From: CAYLPU01 sp964385635
GTDB lineage: Bacteria; Chloroflexota; Anaerolineae; B4-G1
Reading direction: 5' to 3'
Length of the DNA: 18,157 bases
NCBI GenBank assembly: GCA_964385635.1
Contig: CAYLPU010000103.1
Span: 1 to 18,157 of the forward strand
The notes under the pieces were generated by a model. That model did no database searches. It was given only the letters and a program-made list of their open reading frames with translations, and was not told the DNA's origin. The first letter of the stretch is position 1, and each line of letters starts with the position of its first letter. A program made the position numbers and the translations under genes. This document shows positions 6,616 to 14,023 of this stretch, piece after piece.

Positions 6616-6860
6616 TATCCCAATCGCCCTGCTTCGATCTCTTGTTCCATCTGACCCCAGTCGGCTACTGGCAAGTCCATGGCGGCAATACGTGCGGTGA
6701 TCGGAGTGACAGGATGTTTGGACTTTATCACAACCCCTATCTTTGTCAATTCGATGACAACCTCTGCCTCACGTGAAGCGGACACCCCCAAGGCATTGAG
6801 AATCTGCTTAGGCAGGGTAATACGTCCAGACTGATCAATTGTGATCCTTTGTGCAAACAT
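6615..6860 (-). CDS. vapB: AbrB-type antitoxin of the VapBC pair
   Basis: This 81-residue protein begins at ATG 6860, which has GGAG six bases upstream; the longer open frame runs back into the large gene and is rejected. The N-terminal half carries the AbrB/SpoVT swapped-hairpin signature (RITIDQSGRITLPKQILNAL), a DNA-binding fold. The C-terminal half is an acidic tail (VADWGQMEQEIEAGRLG) that would wrap the toxin. It probably represses its own operon. It directly precedes vapC with a one-base overlap and follows the end of the large gene by 73 bases, in which no convincing promoter was found. Confidence 0.88.
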   Translation of the reverse strand: MFAQRITIDQSGRITLPKQILNALGVSASREAEVVIELTKIGVVIKSKHPVTPITARIAAMDLPVADWGQMEQEIEAGRLG

Positions 6861-6931
6861 CTCTATCTCCAATCGTACTGTTCTTGCTCTTCTCAACTCT
6901 GTGAAGATCGCAGAACCTTGTAGGGATGGCC

Positions 6932-7000
6932 CCTCAACGCGAACCCAGCACGGCATTGAGCGCGTCGCAGGCCGGGCAACTCCCGCCAGGCCGGATGATG
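6932..7000. repeat. Repeat copy C: the intact gene 3' end
   Basis: This is the last 67 bases of the coding region at 6934-10620 (including its stop) plus two bases beyond, and is the likely source of copies A and B. It encodes IIRPGGSCPACDALNAVLGSR. Unlike A and B it is not followed by the TTGACC/TATACT promoter; the sequence diverges right after the stop and leads to vapB. Confidence 0.8.
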
Positions 7001-10000
7001 TTGTAGCCATCCTGCGGGTCATAGCCAGCGTAGCGACTCCTGCCAATGTTCCAGACGATGATACAGCGCACCATCCCGGTGTTGACGCTCAGTTGTGCCG
7101 CTTCGGCCAGCCAGGCCGCTTGTTGGGCATTGGTTATACCCCGTGCCCAGGCAAAGGCATCCGAGAACGTTGGCACGCCCTCCTGCGAGGCGTAACCCAT
7201 CTCGGTGTAGAACACCTTGCGCGCCCCGCCGAACGTATTGTAGTACAATTCGGTCTGTGGCAGGAAATACCAAGAATGATGGGTGCCGGCCGGGTGGCCG
7301 CTGCGGGCCGAGGGGGACGTGGCACCTGCATTGTGGTGTGCGCCGATGTAGTCCATACAGTTGGCCGCGCCCGCGTCGCGCAGTCCCGCCATCCATGGCG
7401 CGTCGTCACAACCGTTGGGGCTGCAGCCGCCAAACCAACCGGTCGGGGCCGGCGCGCCGCTGATGACCAATGTACCAGGATTTGCGGCCTTGATGGCGCT
7501 GTAGGCAGCACACAGCAAGTTCGTGTATGCCTGCGGGCTAATGTGACCGATCTGCCACTCGCGCTCAATATTGGGCTCGTTCCATATCTCGATGGCATCA
7601 GCCCCAGCCGCCGCGATCCCGGCCACCCAGTTGGCAAAGTCCTGCTCGAAGCCACTCTTAGTGACCATGCCAGCCGAACCCAGGGCGCTCACCTGGATCT
7701 TGAATCCGTTGGCGTGCGCGTCTGCGATGAGGCTCGAAGCGTTTCCTCCATAACCTACCTGCTCCTTCGCCCACGTCATACCGGCGTAGTGCATCTTGTC
7801 AGCGTGAGAGAAACCACCGGTAATGTGTGCTCCCAACTCGAATGAACCGCCGCTGACCGGCGCGGGTGCTGGGGGCACGGTCCCAGGCTCGGGCGTGGGC
7901 TCGGGGGTTGGAACCACCTCTGCCACATCCCCAGCCTGGACCACCACAGAGAGGTTGGTGCCGAAGAACCCCTCTGGCATCTTCAGTCGCCAGGTGCCTT
8001 GGTAGACACCCGGATCGGCAGGGGCTTTCATCCTCACACTGACATCCACCTCTTCGCCAGGCTCCGCCGCACCCACCTCGACGCTCTCCGGTGCCCCCAT
8101 CTGCGCGCCGCTGGCGAAGGCCAGGAGAGCATCTTCAGGCCAGGCGCACGTCCCGCTGTTGCGCACACGCCAGATCTTCTCGAACTCCTCTTCATTCTCC
8201 ACTTGTGTGTTGTCGGGGATGGTCACGTCGGCTATGTACGAAGCGTTGAGACAGGCGGAGATCACCTCTCTTGTAGCCACCGTCGCTGTCGTCTCCGCCG
8301 TCGTCGTCACCTCCGGCGTCACCACAAGTGCCGCCACCGGCGTGGCCGCCGGTGCTGATTCGGCCACGGTGACTGCCACGGAGCCGTGATCGAAGCCCGC
8401 GATCGTCGCGCCGACGGTGTAAGTGCCGCTCGTTGCCATCACCATCCAGGTGTAGCCCGGTTCAGTGAAGGGCGAAGTCTGTTGATCTACGATTGTCGCT
8501 GCGCTGGCAGCAGTCCACACAACCTCCATCTCCTGACCCACAGGAGGGGTAGCGGCCGTCCGATAACTTGCCACCGCATCCACGATGCCTACATCGTTGC
8601 CGGGATCGAGCATATCGGCCACCGCGATGCCGCCCAGGTGGTATCTCAGTGCCCAATGTAACTTGGTGGCGAGATTGGCCGCTGTGCCGAGCCAGACGGT
8701 GTGACTCCCTCCATCTTCAGCCTCATATTGAAGGCGGTAGGTGCCGGTGGTCTCCTGGGGCGTGATGCTCAGCAGCCGGCCCGACAAGCCGAACTCCACC
8801 TGGTTGCCCGGCTCAACCTGGCTCACGTCGTCAATCGCTACCACTTCTCCAAAGGGGGCCAGCGCTTGCTCCAGCGAGACGGTCCTGATCTCATCACTGC
8901 TTCGCTCAACGCTGAGGGAGGAGACCAACATACGCAATTTGTAGCGCTCCACCCGGGCCGTGGCCCAGTCGAGCAACCGTTGCGTCTCGCCCCCCTCGAC
9001 GTAAGCAGTGGGGTCCTCAGGAAAGGGGACTTTGATCGCAGCAGCAGCAGCGCCAAGTCTGACCCAGTCGTAGCCTCCCGTATCCCACCCGCCATCGGTA
9101 GGCGTCGGAGCCCCGACGACGAGGGTCAGCCGCAGCCCTTCCGCGTGAAGAGCGTCGCCCAGCGCGCTGATGAAATCGCTGTAAGCGTCCCGATCTTCAG
9201 GCGCGACCCCCTGGTAGTCCACGTCCACGCCGGCGAAACCTCTCTCGGTGCACAATTGCACGATATTGGCGATGTGAGCCTCCTGAACTTCGGACATCGT
9301 CAGCACGTCGGAAAGCAGACCCCGGTTGACGGTCGCGCCCGGGGCCCAGTTGCGCAGTGTGGGCAACACGGCGTAGGCCGCCCCTTCGTCTGGCTGCAGC
9401 AGGTTGTCGGGATCGCCGGTGAAACCACCCATGTTGCCCAACAGGAGGCCCGTAGGATTGACCTCGTCAGGCACGCCAGCAGCAGTGGTCACCGGGTTGT
9501 CGTCCGGCTCCAGGGAGATGGCGACGGTCGGCGTGATCTGCTTGGCCTGGACGACCACGACGGAGGCCGGGACATCGGTCACCTGAGCACGGATGAACTC
9601 GTGCTCGACGACCTCAGCGTGGAGTTCGCTACCCACCCATTCCCACGCCTCGCCGGTCCAGGTGTAAAGGTCGAGTGTCTCCCACGGCACCGCGTTGTTG
9701 GGCATCACCACGTCAATCACCACCGGTTGAGAGGATTTGCCGCGCACACGAATCTGGTAGAGGGGACTCTTGACGACGAGGTGATCAGGGAGAGCCTCGA
9801 CCGCCCGGCGCAGCGCGGTCCCGGCCGAGCCTTCCAGGAACTCCAGGCGCGTCACCGATCCCAGCCGCACGCGCAAGCGATCGGTAAAAGCCTCTTGGTC
9901 CACGCTCAACGTCAGTCCATCGGGGTGGGAAATGGAGGGGTTCGCGGCGTCTAGGATGGTGTAACCGACGATGCCCAGCCGCTCCAGGAGTGAGACAGGG

Positions 10001-10620
10001 GGCAAGAGCAAAGCAGCGATAACCAGCGCACCGACTGCAATGTAGAGCCAGGCCCCAATGCTAAAACGTTCACGAGCCTGGGCAAGGGTGGCCCTGAATC
10101 GCTCGCCAAGCGGGAGAGGCTCGCCCAGCGCCACTGCCTCTGGCACGGCTGCCCCTGCAATAGCGGCAGCCTCTTGCGGCGCTTCCTCCTCCGGTGCAGC
10201 CTCCTCCACGACCTCAGGTGGCACCATTGGTTCCGGCACGGCTTCCGCTGCAACGACGCCAGCCTCTCTCGGTGCTTCCTCCTCTGGCGCGGCTCTCTCC
10301 TCCACAGCCTCCACGGCCTTGGGCGGCGGAGCCACCTCACCCGGCAGCAGGAAGCCGCGCTCCCGCAGCCGCTCCTTGAGGTCGATCAGCGACTTAGGCC
10401 CGAAGCCCCTCAGGTTGGTCAGAGCCTGATCCCCCTCATCAAGTGCGGCCAGAACGTCACTGATGGTGTTGACGCCTGCGCCAAGCAGCACATTTCTGGC
10501 GCGGGCGCGGAGCCCGAGTTCCGTGACAGAAAGATCGGATGAGGCCATCTGGCCCTCCAGTGACGTAGGCTGCTCTACAAACTGATCCTCAGGCTGGATG
10601 TCGGACTCTGTGTCTCTCAT
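6934..10620 (-). CDS. Multidomain membrane protein: alpha-CTD-like HhH, TM, GH18-like, NBR1-Ig, clan-A hydrolase
   Basis: A 1228-residue protein with a clear start (ATG with GAGGAG five bases upstream). Domains in order: residues 29-92 resemble the RNA polymerase alpha C-terminal domain (LGLRARARNVLLGAGVNTIS, then LTNLRGFGPKSLIDLKERL); 95-185 is an acidic Ala/Pro linker; 188-213 is one membrane helix; about 217-690 resembles GH18/YaaH-type barrels, but the catalytic motif reads AGVDVDYQ (463-470), with Gln where the proton donor Glu belongs; about 787-898 is an NBR1-like Ig domain; 925-1228 is a clan-A hydrolase domain with Glu1015 (IWNEPNIEREW) and Glu1140 (FYTEMGY). The topology places the HhH domain in the cytoplasm and the rest outside. 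The substrate and any DNA or protein partner are unknown. The C-terminal domain is a paralogue of the proteins at 2088-3314 and 3334-4668. Confidence 0.88.
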   Translation of the reverse strand: MRDTESDIQPEDQFVEQPTSLEGQMASSDLSVTELGLRARARNVLLGAGVNTISDVLAALDEGDQALTNLRGFGPKSLIDLKERLRERGFLLPGEVAPPPKAVEAVEERAAPEEEAPREAGVVAAEAVPEPMVPPEVVEEAAPEEEAPQEAAAIAGAAVPEAVALGEPLPLGERFRATLAQARERFSIGAWLYIAVGALVIAALLLPPVSLLERLGIVGYTILDAANPSISHPDGLTLSVDQEAFTDRLRVRLGSVTRLEFLEGSAGTALRRAVEALPDHLVVKSPLYQIRVRGKSSQPVVIDVVMPNNAVPWETLDLYTWTGEAWEWVGSELHAEVVEHEFIRAQVTDVPASVVVVQAKQITPTVAISLEPDDNPVTTAAGVPDEVNPTGLLLGNMGGFTGDPDNLLQPDEGAAYAVLPTLRNWAPGATVNRGLLSDVLTMSEVQEAHIANIVQLCTERGFAGVDVDYQGVAPEDRDAYSDFISALGDALHAEGLRLTLVVGAPTPTDGGWDTGGYDWVRLGAAAAAIKVPFPEDPTAYVEGGETQRLLDWATARVERYKLRMLVSSLSVERSSDEIRTVSLEQALAPFGEVVAIDDVSQVEPGNQVEFGLSGRLLSITPQETTGTYRLQYEAEDGGSHTVWLGTAANLATKLHWALRYHLGGIAVADMLDPGNDVGIVDAVASYRTAATPPVGQEMEVVWTAASAATIVDQQTSPFTEPGYTWMVMATSGTYTVGATIAGFDHGSVAVTVAESAPAATPVAALVVTPEVTTTAETTATVATREVISACLNASYIADVTIPDNTQVENEEEFEKIWRVRNSGTCAWPEDALLAFASGAQMGAPESVEVGAAEPGEEVDVSVRMKAPADPGVYQGTWRLKMPEGFFGTNLSVVVQAGDVAEVVPTPEPTPEPGTVPPAPAPVSGGSFELGAHITGGFSHADKMHYAGMTWAKEQVGYGGNASSLIADAHANGFKIQVSALGSAGMVTKSGFEQDFANWVAGIAAAGADAIEIWNEPNIEREWQIGHISPQAYTNLLCAAYSAIKAANPGTLVISGAPAPTGWFGGCSPNGCDDAPWMAGLRDAGAANCMDYIGAHHNAGATSPSARSGHPAGTHHSWYFLPQTELYYNTFGGARKVFYTEMGYASQEGVPTFSDAFAWARGITNAQQAAWLAEAAQLSVNTGMVRCIIVWNIGRSRYAGYDPQDGYNIIRPGGSCPACDALNAVLGSR

Positions 10621-10728
10621 AGTATCTCCTCACGCAAGATGCTCATTACTACATGCTGGGGGAAGATGTCGATAGCAGGACAGGCGTGAAAACAACGACC
10701 TTACCACCCGCACGGAAAGGCGGCGGAT

Positions 10729-10757
10729 ATTCTAGCACAGGCGGGGTCTTTTGGCAA
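10729..10757 (-). promoter_or_regulatory. Promoter of the large multidomain gene
   Basis: On the minus strand, TTGCCA and TAGAAT, each 5 of 6 to consensus, are 17 bases apart. This gives a leader of about 100 bases before the ATG at 10620. The 240-base gap 10621-10860 is a divergent promoter region. Apart from the two promoters it holds only an AT-rich TATTGGATATTGATTACTGG stretch. Confidence 0.65.
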
Positions 10758-10825
10758 ACAGGCGCGTCCCCCGCCCCCAGGATGGGTATTGGATATTGAT
10801 TACTGGTTGCCATAAGGTAGCGGGC

Positions 10826-10853
10826 TTGACACTGTTGCCGCCTGTGTTATCAT
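10826..10853 (+). promoter_or_regulatory. Promoter of the plus-strand hydrolase, leaderless geometry
   Basis: TTGACA (10826-10831) and TATCAT (10848-10853) are separated by 16 bases. Only 7 bases lie between the -10 and the GTG at 10861, so the transcript would begin at or beside the start codon. There is no ribosome site upstream of the GTG. Confidence 0.68.
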
Positions 10854-10860
10854 ACATATC

Positions 10861-12591
10861 GTGAAACGAACCTGGTGGATCCGCTTCGCTCTCGCCGCTA
10901 CACTCCTGGCGGTCGTCGTTCTCAGCCTACGGACGCCCACAGTCACCGCCACTGGCGTTCCCGACTACCGCTTCGGGGTCGTCGAGGCTTACGCTGCCCC
11001 GGCTGCCGCCACCGCGCTGGGCGCTGGCTGGACCCGCGTTACCTTCGAGTGGAGCAGGATCCAGCCCAACAGCCTTGACGAGTGGAATGTCGTCCCCATC
11101 TCCGACCAGGTCCTGGCCAGCGAACTGGCCCAGGGTCGCCAGGTCACAGGTCTGCTGATCACCACGCCCGGCTGGGCCACCGACCTGGAAATAGGACCCG
11201 GCGTCCCCCAGGGATTGTATCTCCCTGCCGACGATCCCAACAACACCTGGGCCACCTTTGTGCGCACCATCGTCGCCCGCTACGCTGGCCGCATTAACCA
11301 CTGGACTGTATGGAACGAGCCGGAAATCCCGCCGGGGTCGCCAGACATGACCTGGGGTGGTTCCATTGAGGACTTCATCCAGTTGCTGCGCGTTGCCTAC
11401 ACTGTCGCTAAAGAGACCAATCCCAACGCCGTCATTCACATGGCGGCTGTAACTCACTGGCATGACGAACACTGGTTCGGTAAGTTCATCGACGCGCTCG
11501 TCGCTGATCCCAACGGTGCGGCCAACAACTACTACTTCGACGTCGCTACTCTCCACCTCTACCACGAGCCCGAGAAGATTTACGACATAACGGCCCACTA
11601 TTACCGTCTGATTCACGACCGGGGCATCTACAAGCCCTTTTGGATCGCAGAGACTAACGCCTACCTCTCCCGTGTCTCGCCCGAGGAGCAGGCTTTTTTC
11701 ATCGTGCAGGCCTTCAGCCTGGAGATTGCCGCTGGCGCACAGCGCATCGCCGTCTACAAGATGGCCGACACCGAGACCGACATCGCCGCCGACCCCGAAC
11801 CATTCGGGTTGGTACAGATGGACGGCAGCCGTCGCCCCGCCTTCACCGCCTATCAGGTCGCGACGACCTACCTTTCGGGCTTCCGGGGTGGCAGTTGGGA
11901 ACGCCGGGACGAGATATCGGTCGTAGCGATAGACCGGGGGGCGCGGACGACGACCGTCGTCTGGGCACGCACGCCCGAACCCCAGACCGCCATGATCGCA
12001 GCACGCACGACCCGGGCGCTGCTGGTGGATGTGTGGGGCGCGGCCTACTACGTTTATCCTGAGCGCGGCTACTACTATCTCGACCTTCCCGGCGCTAACT
12101 GCGCCCAGGGTTGCCAGATGGGCGGTGCGCCGTTCATGCTGGTAGAAGATGCCTCGCTGAACGCCGACACCGCCCCTCCACCTTCCTCGCCAACCGTGCC
12201 GCCTGTGGAGAACACTACCTCTGACGTCACGCCCGGTCCAGACGCATCACCTACCCCCACGCCCGACCCAAACGCGTTTCCTACCCCCACGCCTACCTTC
12301 ACCCCTACCCCCACGCCGACTCCCACCAACACTCCCACTCCCACACCGACCAACACGCCGACACCGACCGACGCGCCGACGCCAACTAGCACGCCGACCA
12401 ACACGCCGACCAACACACCGACCAGCACGCCGACCAACACACCAACCAGCACACCCACCCCTGTCCCTCTCCCCAGATCCGACGTCCCCCTCAGCCGGCC
12501 GTGGCTAATCGTCGGCGTTCTTGTGGCCGCGATGGGCACCACCGCCCTCGTCACGAACCACAGAGGGCACACGCGTGCTACTCGCGATTGA
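10861..12591 (+). CDS. Surface-anchored clan-A glycoside hydrolase with Pro/Thr linker
   Basis: This 576-residue protein starts with GTG and is probably read from a leaderless mRNA. A signal or anchor sequence (WWIRFALAATLLAVVVLSL) is followed by a TIM-barrel hydrolase domain (about 35-340). Its likely acid/base is Glu153 (WTVWNEPEIPPG) and nucleophile Glu264 (FWIAETNAYL). Residues 345-430 form a smaller beta-rich domain. Residues about 455-535 are a low-complexity Pro/Thr/Asn linker, and a membrane helix (WLIVGVLVAAMGTTALV) with a short basic tail ends the protein. The catalytic pair fits clan GH-A, but the protein lacks the REW and GAHHN motifs of the other three hydrolase domains and is a more distant relative. 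It is the only gene on this strand, diverging from the gene at 6934-10620. The substrate is unknown. Confidence 0.87.
   Translation: MKRTWWIRFALAATLLAVVVLSLRTPTVTATGVPDYRFGVVEAYAAPAAATALGAGWTRVTFEWSRIQPNSLDEWNVVPISDQVLASELAQGRQVTGLLITTPGWATDLEIGPGVPQGLYLPADDPNNTWATFVRTIVARYAGRINHWTVWNEPEIPPGSPDMTWGGSIEDFIQLLRVAYTVAKETNPNAVIHMAAVTHWHDEHWFGKFIDALVADPNGAANNYYFDVATLHLYHEPEKIYDITAHYYRLIHDRGIYKPFWIAETNAYLSRVSPEEQAFFIVQAFSLEIAAGAQRIAVYKMADTETDIAADPEPFGLVQMDGSRRPAFTAYQVATTYLSGFRGGSWERRDEISVVAIDRGARTTTVVWARTPEPQTAMIAARTTRALLVDVWGAAYYVYPERGYYYLDLPGANCAQGCQMGGAPFMLVEDASLNADTAPPPSSPTVPPVENTTSDVTPGPDASPTPTPDPNAFPTPTPTFTPTPTPTPTNTPTPTPTNTPTPTDAPTPTSTPTNTPTNTPTSTPTNTPTSTPTPVPLPRSDVPLSRPWLIVGVLVAAMGTTALVTNHRGHTRATRD
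12250..12459 (+). repeat. Low-complexity Pro/Thr linker repeats
   Basis: Degenerate repeats of units such as ACGCCGACCAACACG encode TPTNTPT-type sequence. Such linkers are common in exported Chloroflexota proteins and often vary in length between strains. They also create a spurious long frame on the opposite strand (VGVLVGVLVG). Confidence 0.85.
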
Positions 12592-12719
12592 CCTTCAGCC
12601 TGCCGGCCGCACCGCGCACCTACACCATCATCGTCACCGCCGAAGGGTATGAGACGACGACGCTGGAGGGCATCGAGGTAATCGCTGACCAGGAGACAGA
12701 GGTCGAAATCGAACTGTAG
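12592..12719 (+). pseudogene. Fragment of a carboxypeptidase-regulatory-like domain
   Basis: In a frame different from the preceding gene, and reading to a stop at 12719, the sequence encodes RTYTIIVTAEGYETTTLEGI and VIADQETEVEIEL. This has the beta-sandwich wording of CarboxypepD_reg/PEGA-type domains found at the ends of exported proteins. It has no start codon or ribosome site of its own at the domain boundary; the open frame continues back into the hydrolase gene only as a shadow. It is most likely the tail of a lost gene. A frameshift joining it to the hydrolase is less likely, because that protein already ends in a normal membrane anchor. Confidence 0.6.
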
Positions 12720-12762
12720 AGGAGGACATCCCGGTCGATCGGGCTCTTCCCAAAACAGGCAC

Positions 12763-12861
12763 AAATAGCACACGGATGCACACGGATGAAACAGGTTCTC
12801 ACAGATTTTTCATCTTTATCTGCGTACATCTGTGTGATCCGTGTTGATTCGTGTCCCATTT
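12763..12861. repeat. Dispersed inverted-repeat element (about 99 bp)
   Basis: The left arm AAATAGCACACGGATGCACA and the reverse complement of the right arm, AAATGGGACACGAATCAACA, align along roughly 30 bases with short gaps. The CACACGGAT / ATCCGTGTT wording is that of a repeat scattered between genes in many bacteria, and it often yields spurious short proteins. Here its right arm runs into the HprK-like gene and provides that gene's last codons. Confidence 0.72.
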
Positions 12862-13757
12862 ATGACTGGTTGAGCAGTTACGAGCGTTGCTTCTACATCC
12901 TTAGCCTGGAATGCCAACGTGGTCTGTTTGATCCAATTCGCAGCCAGATCCACATCAGCGTAAGTTAGGCTATAAGCAGTTGTCTGTCGGACGAGGCGTT
13001 TGATCGCAGCAAATCCCCAATTGGGCAGATTCTTGGCGTTAATTAAGTGTTGCATTAAACGGAACGCAGATTCGGCAGTAGACAACAGACTTGTCGCTAG
13101 AGGCTCACCGGTAGCATAGCGAGGAAAAAAAACTAGACGTGGGTACGCTGACGTGCACACACAGTCAGGACGCAGCGCTTCTGGATCTAGCCAGACTGTC
13201 CCATCAGGAAAGTGGGTTATGCTTTGGAAAGCGGTTTCATCCAGCCAATGCTGCCAGACAAAGGTAGAACCTGTCTTCAAAACGATCGGACGCGCCAAAC
13301 CGCTCATTGCAGTCTGATCGGGGTTAACTGCAACCAGTTCATCTGTCAAGTAGTCAAAGCCGATTGCGATCAACCAGGCAGCCAGCGTCGATTTACCACT
13401 GCCAGATCCACCACAAAGGATGAGACCGCTGTCTCCATCTGCCAGACCAGCGGCGTGAAAGAGTAACTGATCTGGACAATGCTTGATCAACATCAGGGTC
13501 ACATCCTGCATCAGGCGCTCGACGATGCGGGCTGAAGAAAGACCGCGATATAATAACAGGCCATCACGCAGCAATTGCCAGGCGTGATTCGCTTCCGCCT
13601 CGTTGATCTGGTATATCACCGTCGCCGAGGCACCTTCCCCCTGACAATGTCGGAAATGTTGGCCCAGTGACTGGCGTAACGCACAGTCGTCGCACCAGAC
13701 GAGGACAGTGTTATTGCCGAACTGGATGCGCAAGGGATTGGGTGGCACCAGCATCAT
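12816..13757 (-). CDS. HprK-related serine kinase-like protein
   Basis: This 313-residue protein resembles the C-terminal kinase domain of HPr kinase/phosphorylase, as in the HprK-related kinases of 'HPr-rel-A' clusters. The Walker A motif GGSGSGKST is at residues 116-124, preceded by FHAAG (His101) and followed by YLTDELVAV (Asp139-Glu140), a Walker B-like position. The start ATG overlaps the stop of the PqqD-like gene (ATGA), showing coupling. The last 15 residues (INGTRINTDHTDVRR) are encoded by the dispersed repeat at 12763-12861, so the natural C-terminus has been replaced or extended. The phosphorylation target is unknown. Phosphorylation of the neighbouring small ORF, the secreted protein or another carrier would fit, but is inference. 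Confidence 0.82.
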   Translation of the reverse strand: MMLVPPNPLRIQFGNNTVLVWCDDCALRQSLGQHFRHCQGEGASATVIYQINEAEANHAWQLLRDGLLLYRGLSSARIVERLMQDVTLMLIKHCPDQLLFHAAGLADGDSGLILCGGSGSGKSTLAAWLIAIGFDYLTDELVAVNPDQTAMSGLARPIVLKTGSTFVWQHWLDETAFQSITHFPDGTVWLDPEALRPDCVCTSAYPRLVFFPRYATGEPLATSLLSTAESAFRLMQHLINAKNLPNWGFAAIKRLVRQTTAYSLTYADVDLAANWIKQTTLAFQAKDVEATLVTAQPVINGTRINTDHTDVRR

Positions 13758-14023
13758 AACCAGGTAATCGCACCATGTTCAGCGAAGGTCAACAGAGTCT
13801 CGCGCACATCGGCCCGGATTTGCTTGGCAGATTCGGGATAGGCTGCGCTCAGAAGTTGAGTGATCTCGGCCACAGTGCGCTGCCCATCACACAATTGCCA
13901 GATCAATGCGCCTATGCGATTGCTGTGCATCACTTTGCCGGCCGGATGAAAAAGGATGATTTCATCATCCAGCAGTTCCATTTGATAATCTGGTGTATGG
14001 CAAGGGCTTTTTGTATCAATCAT
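13754..14023 (-). CDS. PqqD-like peptide-binding protein
   Basis: An 89-residue protein of the PqqD fold, a small winged-helix domain that in known systems binds a peptide leader and presents it to a modifying enzyme. Family marks are a beta-rich N-terminus (MELLDDEIILFHPAGKVMHS), NRIGALIWQLCDGQRTVAEI (residues 35-54) and an LLSAAYPES segment leading into a C-terminal helix. The start ATG at 14023 overlaps the nucleotidyltransferase stop by 8 bases (ATGATTGA); the longer open frame upstream overlaps that gene and is rejected. The stop overlaps the kinase start by 4 bases. Its position between nucleotidyltransferase and kinase is the standard HPr-rel-A order. Confidence 0.87.
   Translation of the reverse strand: MIDTKSPCHTPDYQMELLDDEIILFHPAGKVMHSNRIGALIWQLCDGQRTVAEITQLLSAAYPESAKQIRADVRETLLTFAEHGAITWL

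Noticed and set aside
6841..7845. 334-residue plus-strand frame
   Set aside because: It is antisense to the hydrolase C-terminal domain and vapB leader region; composition is not protein-like.
8701..9954. 417-residue plus-strand frame
   Set aside because: It lies wholly opposite the large multidomain gene, is His/Arg-rich without domains, and reflects high GC at third codon positions.
10927..11616. 229-residue minus-strand frame
   Set aside because: It is antisense to the plus-strand hydrolase and has no motif or ribosome site.
12075..12773. 232-residue minus-strand frame with VGVLVGVLVG repeats
   Set aside because: It is the antisense reading of the Pro/Thr linker of the hydrolase at 10861-12591; the valine/glycine repeats are an artefact of that low-complexity DNA, and no ribosome site or domain is seen.
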